From positions 91,202 through 155,201 of the forward strand of contig NZ_JASCIQ010000018.1 of the NCBI RefSeq assembly GCF_029968035.1: 64,000 nt of DNA, given 5' to 3'. A program made the translations under genes and the position numbers. Below the pieces are notes generated by a model that saw only the letters and a program-made list of their open reading frames with translations, ran no database searches and was not told the origin of the DNA. This document shows, piece after piece, positions 7,557 through 16,039 of this stretch. Origin of the DNA: Streptomyces cavernicola (GTDB lineage Bacteria; Actinomycetota; Actinomycetes; Streptomycetales; Streptomycetaceae). The stretch's first letter is position 1, and each line of letters opens with the position of its first letter.

Positions 7557-8861
7557 TCAGTCCTTGAGCTTCCCGGCGAAGTAGTCGATGTAGGCCTGCA
7601 TGTCGAAGTGGCCGTGCCCGGAGAGGGAGAACAGGATGCTCTTCTCCTCGCCGGACTCCTTGCAGGCGAGTGCCTCGTCGATGGCTGCCCGGACGGCGTG
7701 CGTGGACTCCGGCGCCGGCACTATGCCCTCGTGCCGGGCGAAGGTGACCCCCGCCTCGAAGCAGGCGGTCTGCGGGACGGCGCGGGCCTCCAGGTGGTCG
7801 AGGTCCTTGAGTGCGCTGATGATCGGGGACATGCCGTGGTAGCGCAGACCACCCGCGTGGATGCTCGGCGGCACGAAGTCATGTCCGAGGGTGTGCATCT
7901 TGGTGAGCGGAGTCATGCCCGCGGTGTCACCGAAGTCGTAGTCGTACTTCCCTTCGGTCAGCGTCGGGCAGGACGACGGCTCGACGGCGATGGCGCGCAC
8001 GGACCGCCCGCCGCGCAGCTGTTCGCCGAGGAAGGGGAGGGCGAGTCCGCCGAAGTTGGAGCCGCCGCCCGCCGCGCCGATCACGATGTCCGGGTAGTCC
8101 TCGGCCAACTCCATCTGGAGCTGGGCCTCCTGGCCGATGATCGTTTGGTGCATCAGCACGTGGTTGAGCACGGAGCCGAGCGCGTACTTGGCGGTGCCGC
8201 CGCTGGTGACCGCCGCCTCCACCGCCTCGGAGATGGCGAGGCCGAGACTTCCGGGGGAGTTCGGGTCGGCGGCGAGCGCCGCGCGGCCGGCCTCGGTGAG
8301 TTCGCTGGGGCTCGCGGTGACGCTGGCGCCGAAGGTCTCCATCAGCCCACGCCGGTAAGGCTTCTGCTGGTAGCTCACCTTGACCATGTAGACCTCGCAG
8401 ACGAGGCCGAAGTACTGGCAGGCGAGGGAGAGGGAGCTGCCCCACTGTCCCGCGCCGGTCTCGGTGGTGAGCCGCTGCACACCCGCCTGCTTGTTGTAGT
8501 ACGCCTGCGGGATGGCGGTGTTGGGCTTGTGGCTGCCGGCCGGGCTGACGCCCTCGTTCTTGAAGTAGATACGGGCTGGGGTATCAAGCGCCTTCTCCAG
8601 GCGGCGGGCTCGCACCAGGGGGCTGGGCCGCCACTGCTTGTACACGTCGAGGACTGCGCCGGGGATGTCCACCTCGGCGTCGGTGGAGAACTCCTGGGCT
8701 ATCAGCTCTGCGGGGAACAGCGGCTCCAGGTCGGCCTCGGTGAGGGGTTCCCGGGTCGCGGGGTGCAGCATCGGCTCCAGCGGCTTGGGCAGGTCCGCGG
8801 CCACGTTGTACCAAGTGGTGGGGATGCGGTCTTCGGACAGCAGAAACTTCGTCTGGGACAT
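7557..8861 (-). CDS. TrpB2-type tryptophan synthase beta-like PLP enzyme
   Basis: 434 residues. It has the long N-terminal region of the TrpB2 class (LPKPLEPMLHPATREPL), the PLP-lysine motif GSHKPNTA (about residue 112), TETGAGQWG, the phosphate-binding GGGSNFGG loop and the C-terminal SLSGHGHFD. TrpB enzymes join an indole or similar nucleophile to serine-derived aminoacrylate. No trpA is nearby, so it may act alone. ATG 8861 has AGGAAAG upstream; the longer frame to 8915 is less likely. In this cluster it may build or modify an aromatic-like amino acid. Primary tryptophan synthesis is less likely without the other trp genes. Confidence 0.88.
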   Translation of the reverse strand: MSQTKFLLSEDRIPTTWYNVAADLPKPLEPMLHPATREPLTEADLEPLFPAELIAQEFSTDAEVDIPGAVLDVYKQWRPSPLVRARRLEKALDTPARIYFKNEGVSPAGSHKPNTAIPQAYYNKQAGVQRLTTETGAGQWGSSLSLACQYFGLVCEVYMVKVSYQQKPYRRGLMETFGASVTASPSELTEAGRAALAADPNSPGSLGLAISEAVEAAVTSGGTAKYALGSVLNHVLMHQTIIGQEAQLQMELAEDYPDIVIGAAGGGSNFGGLALPFLGEQLRGGRSVRAIAVEPSSCPTLTEGKYDYDFGDTAGMTPLTKMHTLGHDFVPPSIHAGGLRYHGMSPIISALKDLDHLEARAVPQTACFEAGVTFARHEGIVPAPESTHAVRAAIDEALACKESGEEKSILFSLSGHGHFDMQAYIDYFAGKLKD

Positions 8862-8932
8862 GAGCACTTTCCTGTGAGTGGAGCGGATCAGGTGCGGTCG
8901 AAGGGACGACCGCAACAGGTTGTCGGACGAGG

Positions 8933-9122
8933 CTAGGGCCTGTCGTTTGGATCAGGCCGGATCTGGTCGGCGGTGCCGTTCGGTCGAGTTGAGCGGGGTC
9001 TGGTGCGTGCAGCTGCAAGGCGGAGGAGGGCGTCAACGCGGAGCGTTGGCAACCGACGACAACACCGCAGATGTGCGTGCCAGACCCCGCGACCCCGGCA
9101 AGATCCAAACGGCAGGCCCTAG
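8933..9122. mobile_element. MITE-like inverted-repeat element
   Basis: The 21-base ends CTAGGGCCTGTCGTTTGGATC (8933-8953) and GATCCAAACGGCAGGCCCTAG (9102-9122) are reverse complements with one mismatch. A second, inner pair, GCGGGGTCTG (8992-9001) and CAGACCCCGC (9081-9090), makes the roughly 190-base unit foldable. It encodes nothing. This is the form expected of a non-autonomous insertion-sequence derivative mobilised in trans; I cannot name the parent. The flanking CTAG may be target or part of the repeat. It separates the trpB2-like gene from the MFS gene, and its last bases supply the MFS stop codon. Confidence 0.7.
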
Positions 9123-10363
9123 TTGTGAGGGCTCACTGCGTCCGCCGCCCGGTCGGCGGTGGATGCAGTGGCGGGTTCGGTGCCCTTCGCGGGGGCCGAC
9201 GGCCTGATCCGCATCAGCGCGTACACCGCCATGCCGGCCAGTGGCGCCGCGAAGAGCGTGAAGAAGACGGGCTGGTGGCCGTGCGACGTCCAGATGACGC
9301 CGAGGCCGACCGGGACGACGAGCCGGACGAGGCCGAGCACGAAGCCGTTGAGCGCCATGAAGCTGCCGACGCGGCGCTCGTCGACATGGTCGGCGACATA
9401 CGTGGGCACGACGACGGACACGATGATCTCGCCGAGTGTCCACACCGCTGTGGCGAGCAGGATCGCCGGCAGCGAGAACGCGAAGACGATCACGGCGAGA
9501 CCCAGCGACCACAGCAGTCCCGCGACGAGCAGCAGAGGCTTCGTGCCGCACTCCCGGATGTGTTTCTCCAGGACGAGGCCGAAGGTCACCACGATGACGC
9601 TGTTGATCGTGTAGACGATGCCGACCATGCCCGCCGAGGCGTGCAGCACGGTCGTCACGGCGAGCGGCAGCGCGTATTCGAGGCCGATCAGCGGTACGAC
9701 GTAGAAGAAGGAGGCCAGGACGAGCAGCAGCACGTGGCTGTGTCCGAGGGCTCCCGAACTCCCCTTCGTCTTCCGGCTGTCGGCGCCGCGCCTCCGGTCC
9801 TTCGGCACCCAGACCGCGATCATCGCCGCGCAGGCCAGGCCCGCGACGATGTTCCCCGCGAACATGACGTGATACGAGTACGCCGCGGCGACTCCGCCGA
9901 GGAGCGGACCGATGCCCATCCCCAGGTTGTTGCCGACGTAGCTGATCGTGTAGGCGAACGGGCGCTGTTCGGGCGTGGTCAGATCGGCGACGAGAGTGTT
10001 AGACGCCGGGCTGAACATGCCCATACCGACCAGGGCCACGAAGAGCAGCCCCGCGTAGGTCCACGGAGGGCCGTCGAGGACGGCGAGACCGAGGTAGCCG
10101 GCCGCGTTGAGGAGCAGCGCGGTGAGCAGCGCCGTGCGGCGACCGCGCAGATCGCAGAGGGGCCCGCTGAGCAGACTGCCGACGAGGAGGCCGGTGCTGC
10201 CGACCGAGATGAGCAGCCCCGCCTCGCCGGGGCTGAGGTCCTTGCCGCGCACCAGGTAGACGGCGAGCAGCGGGAAGACGAACATTCCCGCGCGGTTCAC
10301 GAACGAGGCGAGGAAGAGCACGCGCAGCGCGAACGGCAGTTCCTTGAATCGCGTCCACCACAT
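9119..10363 (-). CDS. MFS transporter (DHA1-like), putative exporter
   Basis: 414 residues with about 12 transmembrane segments. The A-motif region between helices 2 and 3 reads GPLCDLRGRRTALLTALLL (from about residue 67). A central hydrophilic loop contains KDRRRGADSRKTKG. It starts two bases after the ATP-grasp gene, so the two are coupled, as bacE (exporter) is linked to bacD (ligase) in bacilysin clusters. The TAG stop lies within the inverted-repeat element at 8933-9122, so the present C-terminus (after about DAVSPHN) may have been set by that insertion. Confidence 0.88.
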   Translation of the reverse strand: MWWTRFKELPFALRVLFLASFVNRAGMFVFPLLAVYLVRGKDLSPGEAGLLISVGSTGLLVGSLLSGPLCDLRGRRTALLTALLLNAAGYLGLAVLDGPPWTYAGLLFVALVGMGMFSPASNTLVADLTTPEQRPFAYTISYVGNNLGMGIGPLLGGVAAAYSYHVMFAGNIVAGLACAAMIAVWVPKDRRRGADSRKTKGSSGALGHSHVLLLVLASFFYVVPLIGLEYALPLAVTTVLHASAGMVGIVYTINSVIVVTFGLVLEKHIRECGTKPLLLVAGLLWSLGLAVIVFAFSLPAILLATAVWTLGEIIVSVVVPTYVADHVDERRVGSFMALNGFVLGLVRLVVPVGLGVIWTSHGHQPVFFTLFAAPLAGMAVYALMRIRPSAPAKGTEPATASTADRAADAVSPHN

Positions 10364-10365
10364 GG

Positions 10366-11583
10366 CTACGCCTGCTCGGTCGCGACGCGGAACGCGTCCC
10401 GTACGGTCTTGAAGCGGGCCCGCACATCCTCGAAGTCGGTGCCCTCGCACACGTACCAGCCGAGAACGTCGTTGGAGCGGGTCGGCGGGGCGAGGACGTC
10501 GCCGACGTTCTTCCACACGTCGGCGTCGAGGACCGCTTCGAGTGCCGTCAGCTCGGCGGGCGTGGTGATGGCGGTGATCCGGCCGAACTCGCCCGAGGCC
10601 AGGTACTCGGTGCCGATCTCCGGTCCGAGGCGCGCCGCGGGCCGGTGCTGCGGGTCGAGTTCGAGCCTGCACCACTCGCCCGCGAGGTTGATGCCGCGTC
10701 CCGCCTCGATGGCCGGCACGATCGAGCCGCCGCCCGCGCGTGCGCCCGCCTCGCCGAAGACGACCTCGCCGTCGTCGAGCAGGAAGAACTCGGCGTGCAC
10801 GACTCCGGTGCTCAGACCGAAGCCGCGCAGCACCACCGCGTTCAGCTCCAGGATCCGCTGCTCGTGCGGGGACAGGTCGTGCTTGCGGGAGATGGTGCCG
10901 CCCGGCTCGTCGCGGTACTCCAGGATGGAGTACGTGTACTGGGAGAGCTGCTCGAAGACGACCTCCCCCGCCTGGAACAGCGAGTCCACGTGGAACTCGG
11001 TTCCGCGGATGAACTCCTCGACCCGGTACTCGTGGCGGTCGTCGCCCATCTCCTCCCAGACGCGGTCCAGTTCCTCGCGGCTGTCCACCCGATAGGTGTC
11101 GCCGCAGGCCCAGCCCGCGTACGGCTTGATGACGACGGGATAGCCGACCTCGTCGGCGAACTCCGCCACGGCGCCGACGGTGTCGGGGCGGCAGGAGCGT
11201 GCGACCGGCACGCCGAGTTCCTCGGCCCTGCGGTGCATCACGTTCTTGTCGCGGAAGTTGAGCGCCTGGTCCGGGGTGAGGCCGGGGATCCCGTGGTCCC
11301 TGCGGCTGCGGCTCGCCGGGAGCACATCGCCTTCGAAGAGCGGAAAGATCCGTTCGATGCGGTGCTCGGCGACGATCTGGTCGACCGCGGCGCGTACGGA
11401 CGCCGTGTCCTCCAGATCGGCGTGGTACTGGCGCAACCCGTGGGCTTCGGGGGCTTCTTCGCCGGTGGGCAGCAGTACCACCGTTTCGACGCCGAGGTCG
11501 GTGGCGGCTTCGACGACGCTGCGCAGCTGGGCGGCGTAGCGTCCTGCGGCGGGCCGGTAGACCACCAGGATCGATCGGTTCAT
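10366..11583 (-). CDS. ATP-grasp carboxylate-amine ligase, BacD-like role
   Basis: 405 residues. It has an N-terminal preATP-grasp Rossmann part and FRDKNVMHRRAEELGVPV before the ATP-grasp domain. VIKPYAGWACGDT (about residue 150) is the ATP-binding lysine segment, YRVEEFIRGTEFHVDSL follows, and the metal-binding GEAGARAGGGSIVPAIE lies near residue 280. Enzymes of this class form peptide-like bonds through an acyl phosphate; BacD makes L-amino-acid dipeptides. It lies between the B3/B4 gene and the exporter gene in one transcript direction. Inference: it joins the cluster's unusual amino acid to a second amino acid. Substrates are not readable from the sequence. Confidence 0.87.
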   Translation of the reverse strand: MNRSILVVYRPAAGRYAAQLRSVVEAATDLGVETVVLLPTGEEAPEAHGLRQYHADLEDTASVRAAVDQIVAEHRIERIFPLFEGDVLPASRSRRDHGIPGLTPDQALNFRDKNVMHRRAEELGVPVARSCRPDTVGAVAEFADEVGYPVVIKPYAGWACGDTYRVDSREELDRVWEEMGDDRHEYRVEEFIRGTEFHVDSLFQAGEVVFEQLSQYTYSILEYRDEPGGTISRKHDLSPHEQRILELNAVVLRGFGLSTGVVHAEFFLLDDGEVVFGEAGARAGGGSIVPAIEAGRGINLAGEWCRLELDPQHRPAARLGPEIGTEYLASGEFGRITAITTPAELTALEAVLDADVWKNVGDVLAPPTRSNDVLGWYVCEGTDFEDVRARFKTVRDAFRVATEQA

Positions 11584-11633
11584 GCGGGGCTCCTCGTGCG
11601 AGTGGTGTGGGTCCTGCGCGGGTGGCGTGCCGC

Positions 11634-12404
11634 TCAGCGGGCCGTCACGGCCGACGGGGCGCCGAACAGCTCCCCGGCCGGCGTGGACCGGTCGAGCACC
11701 AGCGGCCGTCCCGACTCGACTCCGAGGTCGGCGAGGGTTTCCGTGATCTGGCCGAGTACCCGCTCGACGTCGTCACGGCCGGCCTCGTGCACCGACTCCA
11801 CGGTGAGCAGGATCCGGCGCCGTCCGAGGTCGGTCTTGACGAGGTCGCCCTGCCGCCAGTTCCAGCGGCGTGAATGCGCGCGCCCGTGCCGGTCGGCGTA
11901 GACGACCTCGCCCGGTTCGGGCTGCTCGGGCTGCTCGGGCGCACCGAGCGGAAGGTACGTCTCAGCGCCGTGGGCGAGGCGGACGTCCAGCTCGCCCTCG
12001 ATGTCGCCGACGTCGCAGGACGCCACCGGGAGTTGACTGTCGAGGGACACGGCGTTGCACAGGTCCACCAGGGAGTTGATCCGCGGCAGCCGGTCGCCCT
12101 TGGCCACTCTGCGCAGGATCGACTCGGCGGCGCAGGGGAAGCGGTTGGGGTTGACGTCGACCGCCCGGTAGGCCTCCCGCCAGGCGGCGATCGCGGGCAG
12201 CGCCGAGACGTCCGCCTTGGTGAGCTGCGCGGCGTGCAGAGCGTCCTCGGCGGCGGTGAGCTGCCGGGCCACCGCCGGGGCGTCCTTGACCACGTCGACG
12301 TCCGGCAGGGCGATCAGGCCGAGCACATAGCCGGGAACGCGCTCCGACAGCCGCGCGTCGATGGTGACGGTCAGGGTGCGGGTGCCGGTGGAGGGGCTGT
12401 CCAT
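11634..12404 (-). CDS. stand-alone B3/B4-domain (PheRS beta editing-like) protein
   Basis: 256 residues. The core KADVSALPAIAAWREAYRAVDVNPNRFPCAAESILRR, followed by LPRINSLVDLCNAVSL and later RRWNWRQGDLVKTD, is the signature of B3/B4 proteins. These resemble the editing domain of phenylalanyl-tRNA synthetase, which removes wrong amino acids from tRNA-Phe. I chose ATG 12404 over 12422 because AAGGA lies about ten bases upstream. Its placement between two exporter genes and beside an ATP-grasp ligase and a prephenate decarboxylase suggests self-protection against a Phe or Tyr analogue. That role is inference; family membership is well supported. Confidence 0.82.
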   Translation of the reverse strand: MDSPSTGTRTLTVTIDARLSERVPGYVLGLIALPDVDVVKDAPAVARQLTAAEDALHAAQLTKADVSALPAIAAWREAYRAVDVNPNRFPCAAESILRRVAKGDRLPRINSLVDLCNAVSLDSQLPVASCDVGDIEGELDVRLAHGAETYLPLGAPEQPEQPEPGEVVYADRHGRAHSRRWNWRQGDLVKTDLGRRRILLTVESVHEAGRDDVERVLGQITETLADLGVESGRPLVLDRSTPAGELFGAPSAVTAR

Positions 12405-12600
12405 GGAGGCTTGATCCTTCATTTCCGTGTCGGTGTCGTTGTCGGTGTCGTGGCGGTCGGCGGCGTCGATGGCCGAGTCGCTGATCCGCGGTCGACTTGA
12501 TCGACAGTAGGGACGGTCGGGGATGCCGGTTGTGGCCAATCTCCGGGAATTCCGGGAGGCCACTTGGTGCGGCCGCCTCGCTGGTCGAAGCCTCGTTCAG

Positions 12601-12705
12601 CTGGTTCTTCAGCTGGTTCTTCAGCTGGTTCTTCAGCTGGTTCTTCAACTGGTTCTTCAACTGGTTCTTCAACTGGTTCTTCAGCTGGTTCTTCAGCTGG
12701 TTCTC
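12601..12705. repeat. 12-base tandem repeat, about 8.5 units
   Basis: The unit CTGGTTCTTCAG (three central units end in CAA) runs eight full times from 12601 to 12696, and a decayed copy follows. It fills part of the 288-base gap between the MFS and B3/B4 genes, and the MFS stop codon lies inside it. On the minus strand one frame has TGA in every unit. The other two frames are open and would encode EEPA/EEPV or KNQL repeats. Confidence 0.95.
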
Positions 12706-13928
12706 TCCGCCGGTTCGGACCGTTCGGGAGCCTTCGCGGCCGGTTCGGCCTGCCCGGCCGGCCCCTTCGCCCGTACACCGATGAGGGCCGTCGCCACCGC
12801 GAGGGCCGCAAGACCCGCCCCGTACGGGCCGAGTCGGTCGAGGCCGTCGGGTCCGCCATGGGCTGTCACCAGCCCGCCGATGAACCCGCCCAGCGAGATG
12901 CCCGCGAAGGTGGCGGACGAGTTCAGGGACAGCAGCAGCGGCCCCGAGGCGGGTGCGATCGTGAACAGCCGGTGCTGCTGCGGCGGTTGGGTGGCCATCG
13001 CGGTGAACCCCCACGCCGCCATGGCGATCACCGCCGTCAGCAGCCTGTCCCGGGTCAGCGGCAGCGTCGCCAGGACCGCGGCGAGCCCCGCGACCGAGCC
13101 GAGCAGCACGGGAGTCGGGCCCCACCGGTCGGTGGCGCGCCCGCCCAGCATCGTGCCGCCCACCGCGAGCACCCCGAAGACGAGGAGCAGCAGCGCGAGG
13201 GTCGTACCGTCGCCGTCGGTCGCGGGTGTGAGGACCGCGCCGATGTACGTCAGCGTGAGGTACCCGCCGGTCATGAACGACAGCGTGGTGAGCACGGTGA
13301 ACAGCACCCGCGCATCACGTACCGGAGCGAGCCGGGCCGCGAGCCCCGGGGCGGCGGGCAGCCGCACCTCGGGCAGCCCCACGGCCACGGCCCCGGCACA
13401 CAGCGCGCCGAGCCCGGCGAGCAGCCAGAACGTCGACCGCCAGCCCGTGTCGGCGGCCAGCCATGTCCCGAACGGCACGCCCGCGACGGTCGCGGCGGAG
13501 AGCCCGCCGAGTACCACGGCCATGGCCCGCCCGCGCCGCTCGGGGGCGGACAGGGCGGCGGCGGACGCGGACGCCGCGGGGATGTAGAGGGCGGCTCCCG
13601 CGGCGGTCACGACCCGGGCGGCGAGCAGCGGGGCGAGGCCCGGCGCGACCGCGGAGGCCGCGTTGCCGAGGGCGAAGACCACGAGGGAGATCACCAGAAC
13701 GGTGCGCCGCCGCAGGCGCCCGGTGAGGGCGCCGAGCACCGGCGCGAGGACGGCGTAGGTGAGCGCGAACACCGTGCTCACCCACCCCACTTCGGCGAGG
13801 CTCGACGTCAGGTCCCGCGCCACCTCCGGCAGCACCCCGGCCACCACGAAGGTGTCGGTCCCGATGGCGAAGGCGCCGACAGCGAGCACCGGAAGCACGG
13901 GCAGGATCGATCGGGTACGGGCCATCAC
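12693..13928 (-). CDS. MFS transporter, DHA1 family, putative drug exporter
   Basis: 411 residues, about 12 transmembrane helices. The N-terminus LPVLAVGAFAIGTDTFVVAGVLPEVARDL is typical of the DHA1 drug:H+ antiporters (AraJ/CmlR type), with the A-motif GALTGRLRRRTVLVISL in the loop after helix 2. GTG 13928 overlaps the amidohydrolase stop (GTGA); an ATG directly follows at 13925. The TGA stop lies in the first unit of the 12-base repeat on this strand, so a one-base slip there would extend the protein with an acidic EEP-type tail. Likely exports the product or a toxic intermediate. Confidence 0.88.
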   Translation of the reverse strand: MMARTRSILPVLPVLAVGAFAIGTDTFVVAGVLPEVARDLTSSLAEVGWVSTVFALTYAVLAPVLGALTGRLRRRTVLVISLVVFALGNAASAVAPGLAPLLAARVVTAAGAALYIPAASASAAALSAPERRGRAMAVVLGGLSAATVAGVPFGTWLAADTGWRSTFWLLAGLGALCAGAVAVGLPEVRLPAAPGLAARLAPVRDARVLFTVLTTLSFMTGGYLTLTYIGAVLTPATDGDGTTLALLLLVFGVLAVGGTMLGGRATDRWGPTPVLLGSVAGLAAVLATLPLTRDRLLTAVIAMAAWGFTAMATQPPQQHRLFTIAPASGPLLLSLNSSATFAGISLGGFIGGLVTAHGGPDGLDRLGPYGAGLAALAVATALIGVRAKGPAGQAEPAAKAPERSEPAERTS

Positions 13929-15214
13929 GCGGCCCCTGCCTGGACGCGGGTGCGGAACGCGTCGGCGTCGCCCGCGACGGCGGCGCCGCCGAGCAGCACC
14001 AGTTCGATGGCTCCGGGCCGGCTCAGGACGCTGATGTCCTGCGCCGGATCGCCGTCCGTCACGACCAGGTCGGCGAGCCGGCCCGCCTGAACCGTTCCCG
14101 CGGTGTCCCCACGCCCCGCGAGCCGCGCCCCGTTGGCGGTGGCCCAGGTCAGCACGGTCGGGGCGGGGATGCCCGCCATGGTCACGTACAGCTCCAGCTC
14201 CTTGGCGTACGTGCCGTGCGGGGTCCAGGCGAAGCCGAAGTCGTCACCTGCCACGACCGGGATGCCGAGGTCCACCATGAGCGGCAGGATGCGCAGCGTG
14301 TTGGCCACCTCGGCCTCGAACTCCAGGGTTTCCAGATACTCCGTGGTCTTGCCGTGCTCGGTCCCCGTGGACAGCAGCATGTGCGGCTGGTAGAGGCTCG
14401 GCACCACGAAGATGCCGCGTTCGGCGATCGCTTCGAGGGCCGCGTCGTCGGCGTACGTGGCGTGGTCGATGACGTCGACACCGGCGGCGATCGCGTTGCG
14501 GATGCCCTGCAGGCCGCGCGAGTGGGCCCGCACCTTGGCTCCGTGCTCGTGTGCCGTGCGCGCCGCGACGACCAACTCCTCCGCTGTGAAGAGGAGTTCG
14601 TGGGAGCGGCCGTTGGGGAAGGTGTCGTCGCCCGACGAGAAGACCTTGACGATCTCCGCGCCCTGCTCGATCTCCCCGGCGACGTACTCCGCCATCTCCT
14701 CGGGGGTGTCCGCGAGGCGCATCAGGTCGGACGGGATGCGCTTCTTGACTTCGGGGTTGCGGCGCTCTGGCGGCCCGGACACCATCAGGTCCCGGCTGCA
14801 CGGGGTGATCCTGGGGCCGAGGAGGCGCCCGGAGTCGACGGCCCTGCGCAGCGCCATGTCGATGCCGGAGACCGAACCCGCGCCGACGAAGGCCGTGTAG
14901 CCGAGGCCGAGGAGGTTGGTCGTGTTCTCCGCGGCGGCCAGGGTGACCTCGGGGACGGAGTGCTTGAAGAGCATCTCCCGCCCGTCGAGGACGTTCAGAT
15001 ACGCGATGTGCGTGTGTCCGAGGGTCATGCCGGGCATCACGGTGCGCCCGTCGAGGTCGAGCACGTCGACCTCGGGTGAGTGCAGCGGAGCGAGGTCCTC
15101 GGGCAGGACCGCCTCGATCCGGTCGTCCTCCAACAGCACACTGCGGCGCGGCAGGGAGGCCCGTCCCAGGCCCTCCTGGACGGTGGCGCGGTGAAGCAGG
15201 GTTTTGCGTGACAC
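13925..15214 (-). CDS. imidazolonepropionase-like amidohydrolase
   Basis: 429 residues. The composite domain with VLDLDGRTVMPGMTLGHTH (metal-binding HTH at about residues 67-69) is followed by EIVKVFSSGDD, GAKVRAHSRGLQ (metal His), DVIDHATYAD (metal His) and VVAGDDFGFAW (catalytic Asp), all in the order of the amidohydrolase superfamily. The C-terminus has the GTVQAGRLADLVVTDGDP segment. It hydrolyses a C-N bond in a cyclic or acyclic amide or carbamate; substrate unknown. GTG 15214 has AGGAGAG upstream. It is coupled to the MFS gene by a GTGA overlap. In the cluster it could unmask a protected intermediate or process the product. Confidence 0.85.
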   Translation of the reverse strand: MSRKTLLHRATVQEGLGRASLPRRSVLLEDDRIEAVLPEDLAPLHSPEVDVLDLDGRTVMPGMTLGHTHIAYLNVLDGREMLFKHSVPEVTLAAAENTTNLLGLGYTAFVGAGSVSGIDMALRRAVDSGRLLGPRITPCSRDLMVSGPPERRNPEVKKRIPSDLMRLADTPEEMAEYVAGEIEQGAEIVKVFSSGDDTFPNGRSHELLFTAEELVVAARTAHEHGAKVRAHSRGLQGIRNAIAAGVDVIDHATYADDAALEAIAERGIFVVPSLYQPHMLLSTGTEHGKTTEYLETLEFEAEVANTLRILPLMVDLGIPVVAGDDFGFAWTPHGTYAKELELYVTMAGIPAPTVLTWATANGARLAGRGDTAGTVQAGRLADLVVTDGDPAQDISVLSRPGAIELVLLGGAAVAGDADAFRTRVQAGAA

Positions 15215-15275
15215 GTCGAGTCTCTCCTGTGCTCGATCGATGGCGTACGGCTGTCGCTCGCCGACGGTCGTACGC

Positions 15276-15375
15276 CGACGGTGCGACGGCGCCGACCAGC
15301 CGGCGGTGCGATGGCGCCGACCAGCCGGCGGTGCGATGGCGCCGACCAGCCGGCGGTGCGATGGCGCCGACTAGG
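15276..15375. repeat. 25-base tandem repeat, four units
   Basis: Two full units of CGGCGGTGCGATGGCGCC plus GACCAGC start at 15301 and 15326. A first unit at 15276 has two substitutions, and a fourth at 15351 diverges in its last bases. It lies between the amidohydrolase gene and the BacA-like gene, and the last unit contains the TAG stop of the BacA-like gene. Each unit contains the palindrome GGCGCC. Confidence 0.9.
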
Positions 15376-16039
15376 CGACGGCGCTGGGTGCTTCGGCCTC
15401 CTCCGCACGGCCGAAGAGCGTCCAGACGATCTCCGCGCCGGGCCGTCTGGCCAGCCAGCGCAGACCCTGCACCCGCACACCGGGTGCGTTGGTGACCGCG
15501 AGTTCGGCGCCGCCCGCGGCGACGATCTCGGCGGCGTGCTGGGTGGAGGCGGCGTCCACCCAGGTGACCTCGCGGTCGCGCAGCTCCTGCGGCACCACCT
15601 CGGCGTAGACCCGGCGGACCTCCCACATGGCCGCGACGGTCACGGGACCGTCGCCGCGTGCGGGCGCCTCGTCGGACGCGGCGGCGACCCCGTACTCGGG
15701 CGTCGCCTGCGCGAAGAACGCCTGGAGCCGCAGGGACCGGTGCCAGTGGAAGCGGGTGATTCCCTGGTAGGCACTGGGTACGAGCGCGAACTCGACGTGC
15801 CCGCCGAGGAGTTGGTCGAGGACGTCGTCGAAGGTGGTGAACAGTTCGACGGAGAGTCCGTGCTCCGCCGCGAGGAAGCGGGCGGCCAGATCACTTGAGG
15901 TCCCGGCCGGGCCGAGCGTGCCCAGGCTGGTTCCCGGCCGCGCCGCCCACCGCCCGGTCAGTCTGCTCCATCGCGCGGTGTACTCCTCGGCGAACGCCCC
16001 GAGCGACGGCGGGGCCGCGGCGTCAGTTCTCATAGCCAC
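15371..16039 (-). CDS. BacA-like prephenate decarboxylase
   Basis: 222 residues. Near residue 39 it reads LGTLGPAGTSSDLAARF, then VELFTTFDDVLDQLL, FALVPSAYQGITRFHW, ALTN-type AVTNAPGVRVQGLRWL and IVWTLFGRAEE. From memory this matches Bacillus BacA segment by segment (TLGPEGTSSEYAA, YDTFESC, IVPHAYDGIKHFY, ALTNE, SWSLFGKGE). BacA decarboxylates prephenate without aromatising it, the first step to anticapsin. Ordinary prephenate dehydratases share the first motif but carry an ACT domain, which is absent here. GTG 16039 or ATG 16033 could be the start; the gene overlaps the PaaK-like gene by 17 bases. It should use prephenate from the mutase at 6076. Confidence 0.85.
   Translation of the reverse strand: MAMRTDAAAPPSLGAFAEEYTARWSRLTGRWAARPGTSLGTLGPAGTSSDLAARFLAAEHGLSVELFTTFDDVLDQLLGGHVEFALVPSAYQGITRFHWHRSLRLQAFFAQATPEYGVAAASDEAPARGDGPVTVAAMWEVRRVYAEVVPQELRDREVTWVDAASTQHAAEIVAAGGAELAVTNAPGVRVQGLRWLARRPGAEIVWTLFGRAEEAEAPSAVA

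Noticed and set aside
9071..11095. 674-residue plus-strand frame opposite the MFS and ATP-grasp genes
   Set aside because: No fold signal; the minus strand has clear transporter and ATP-grasp motifs.
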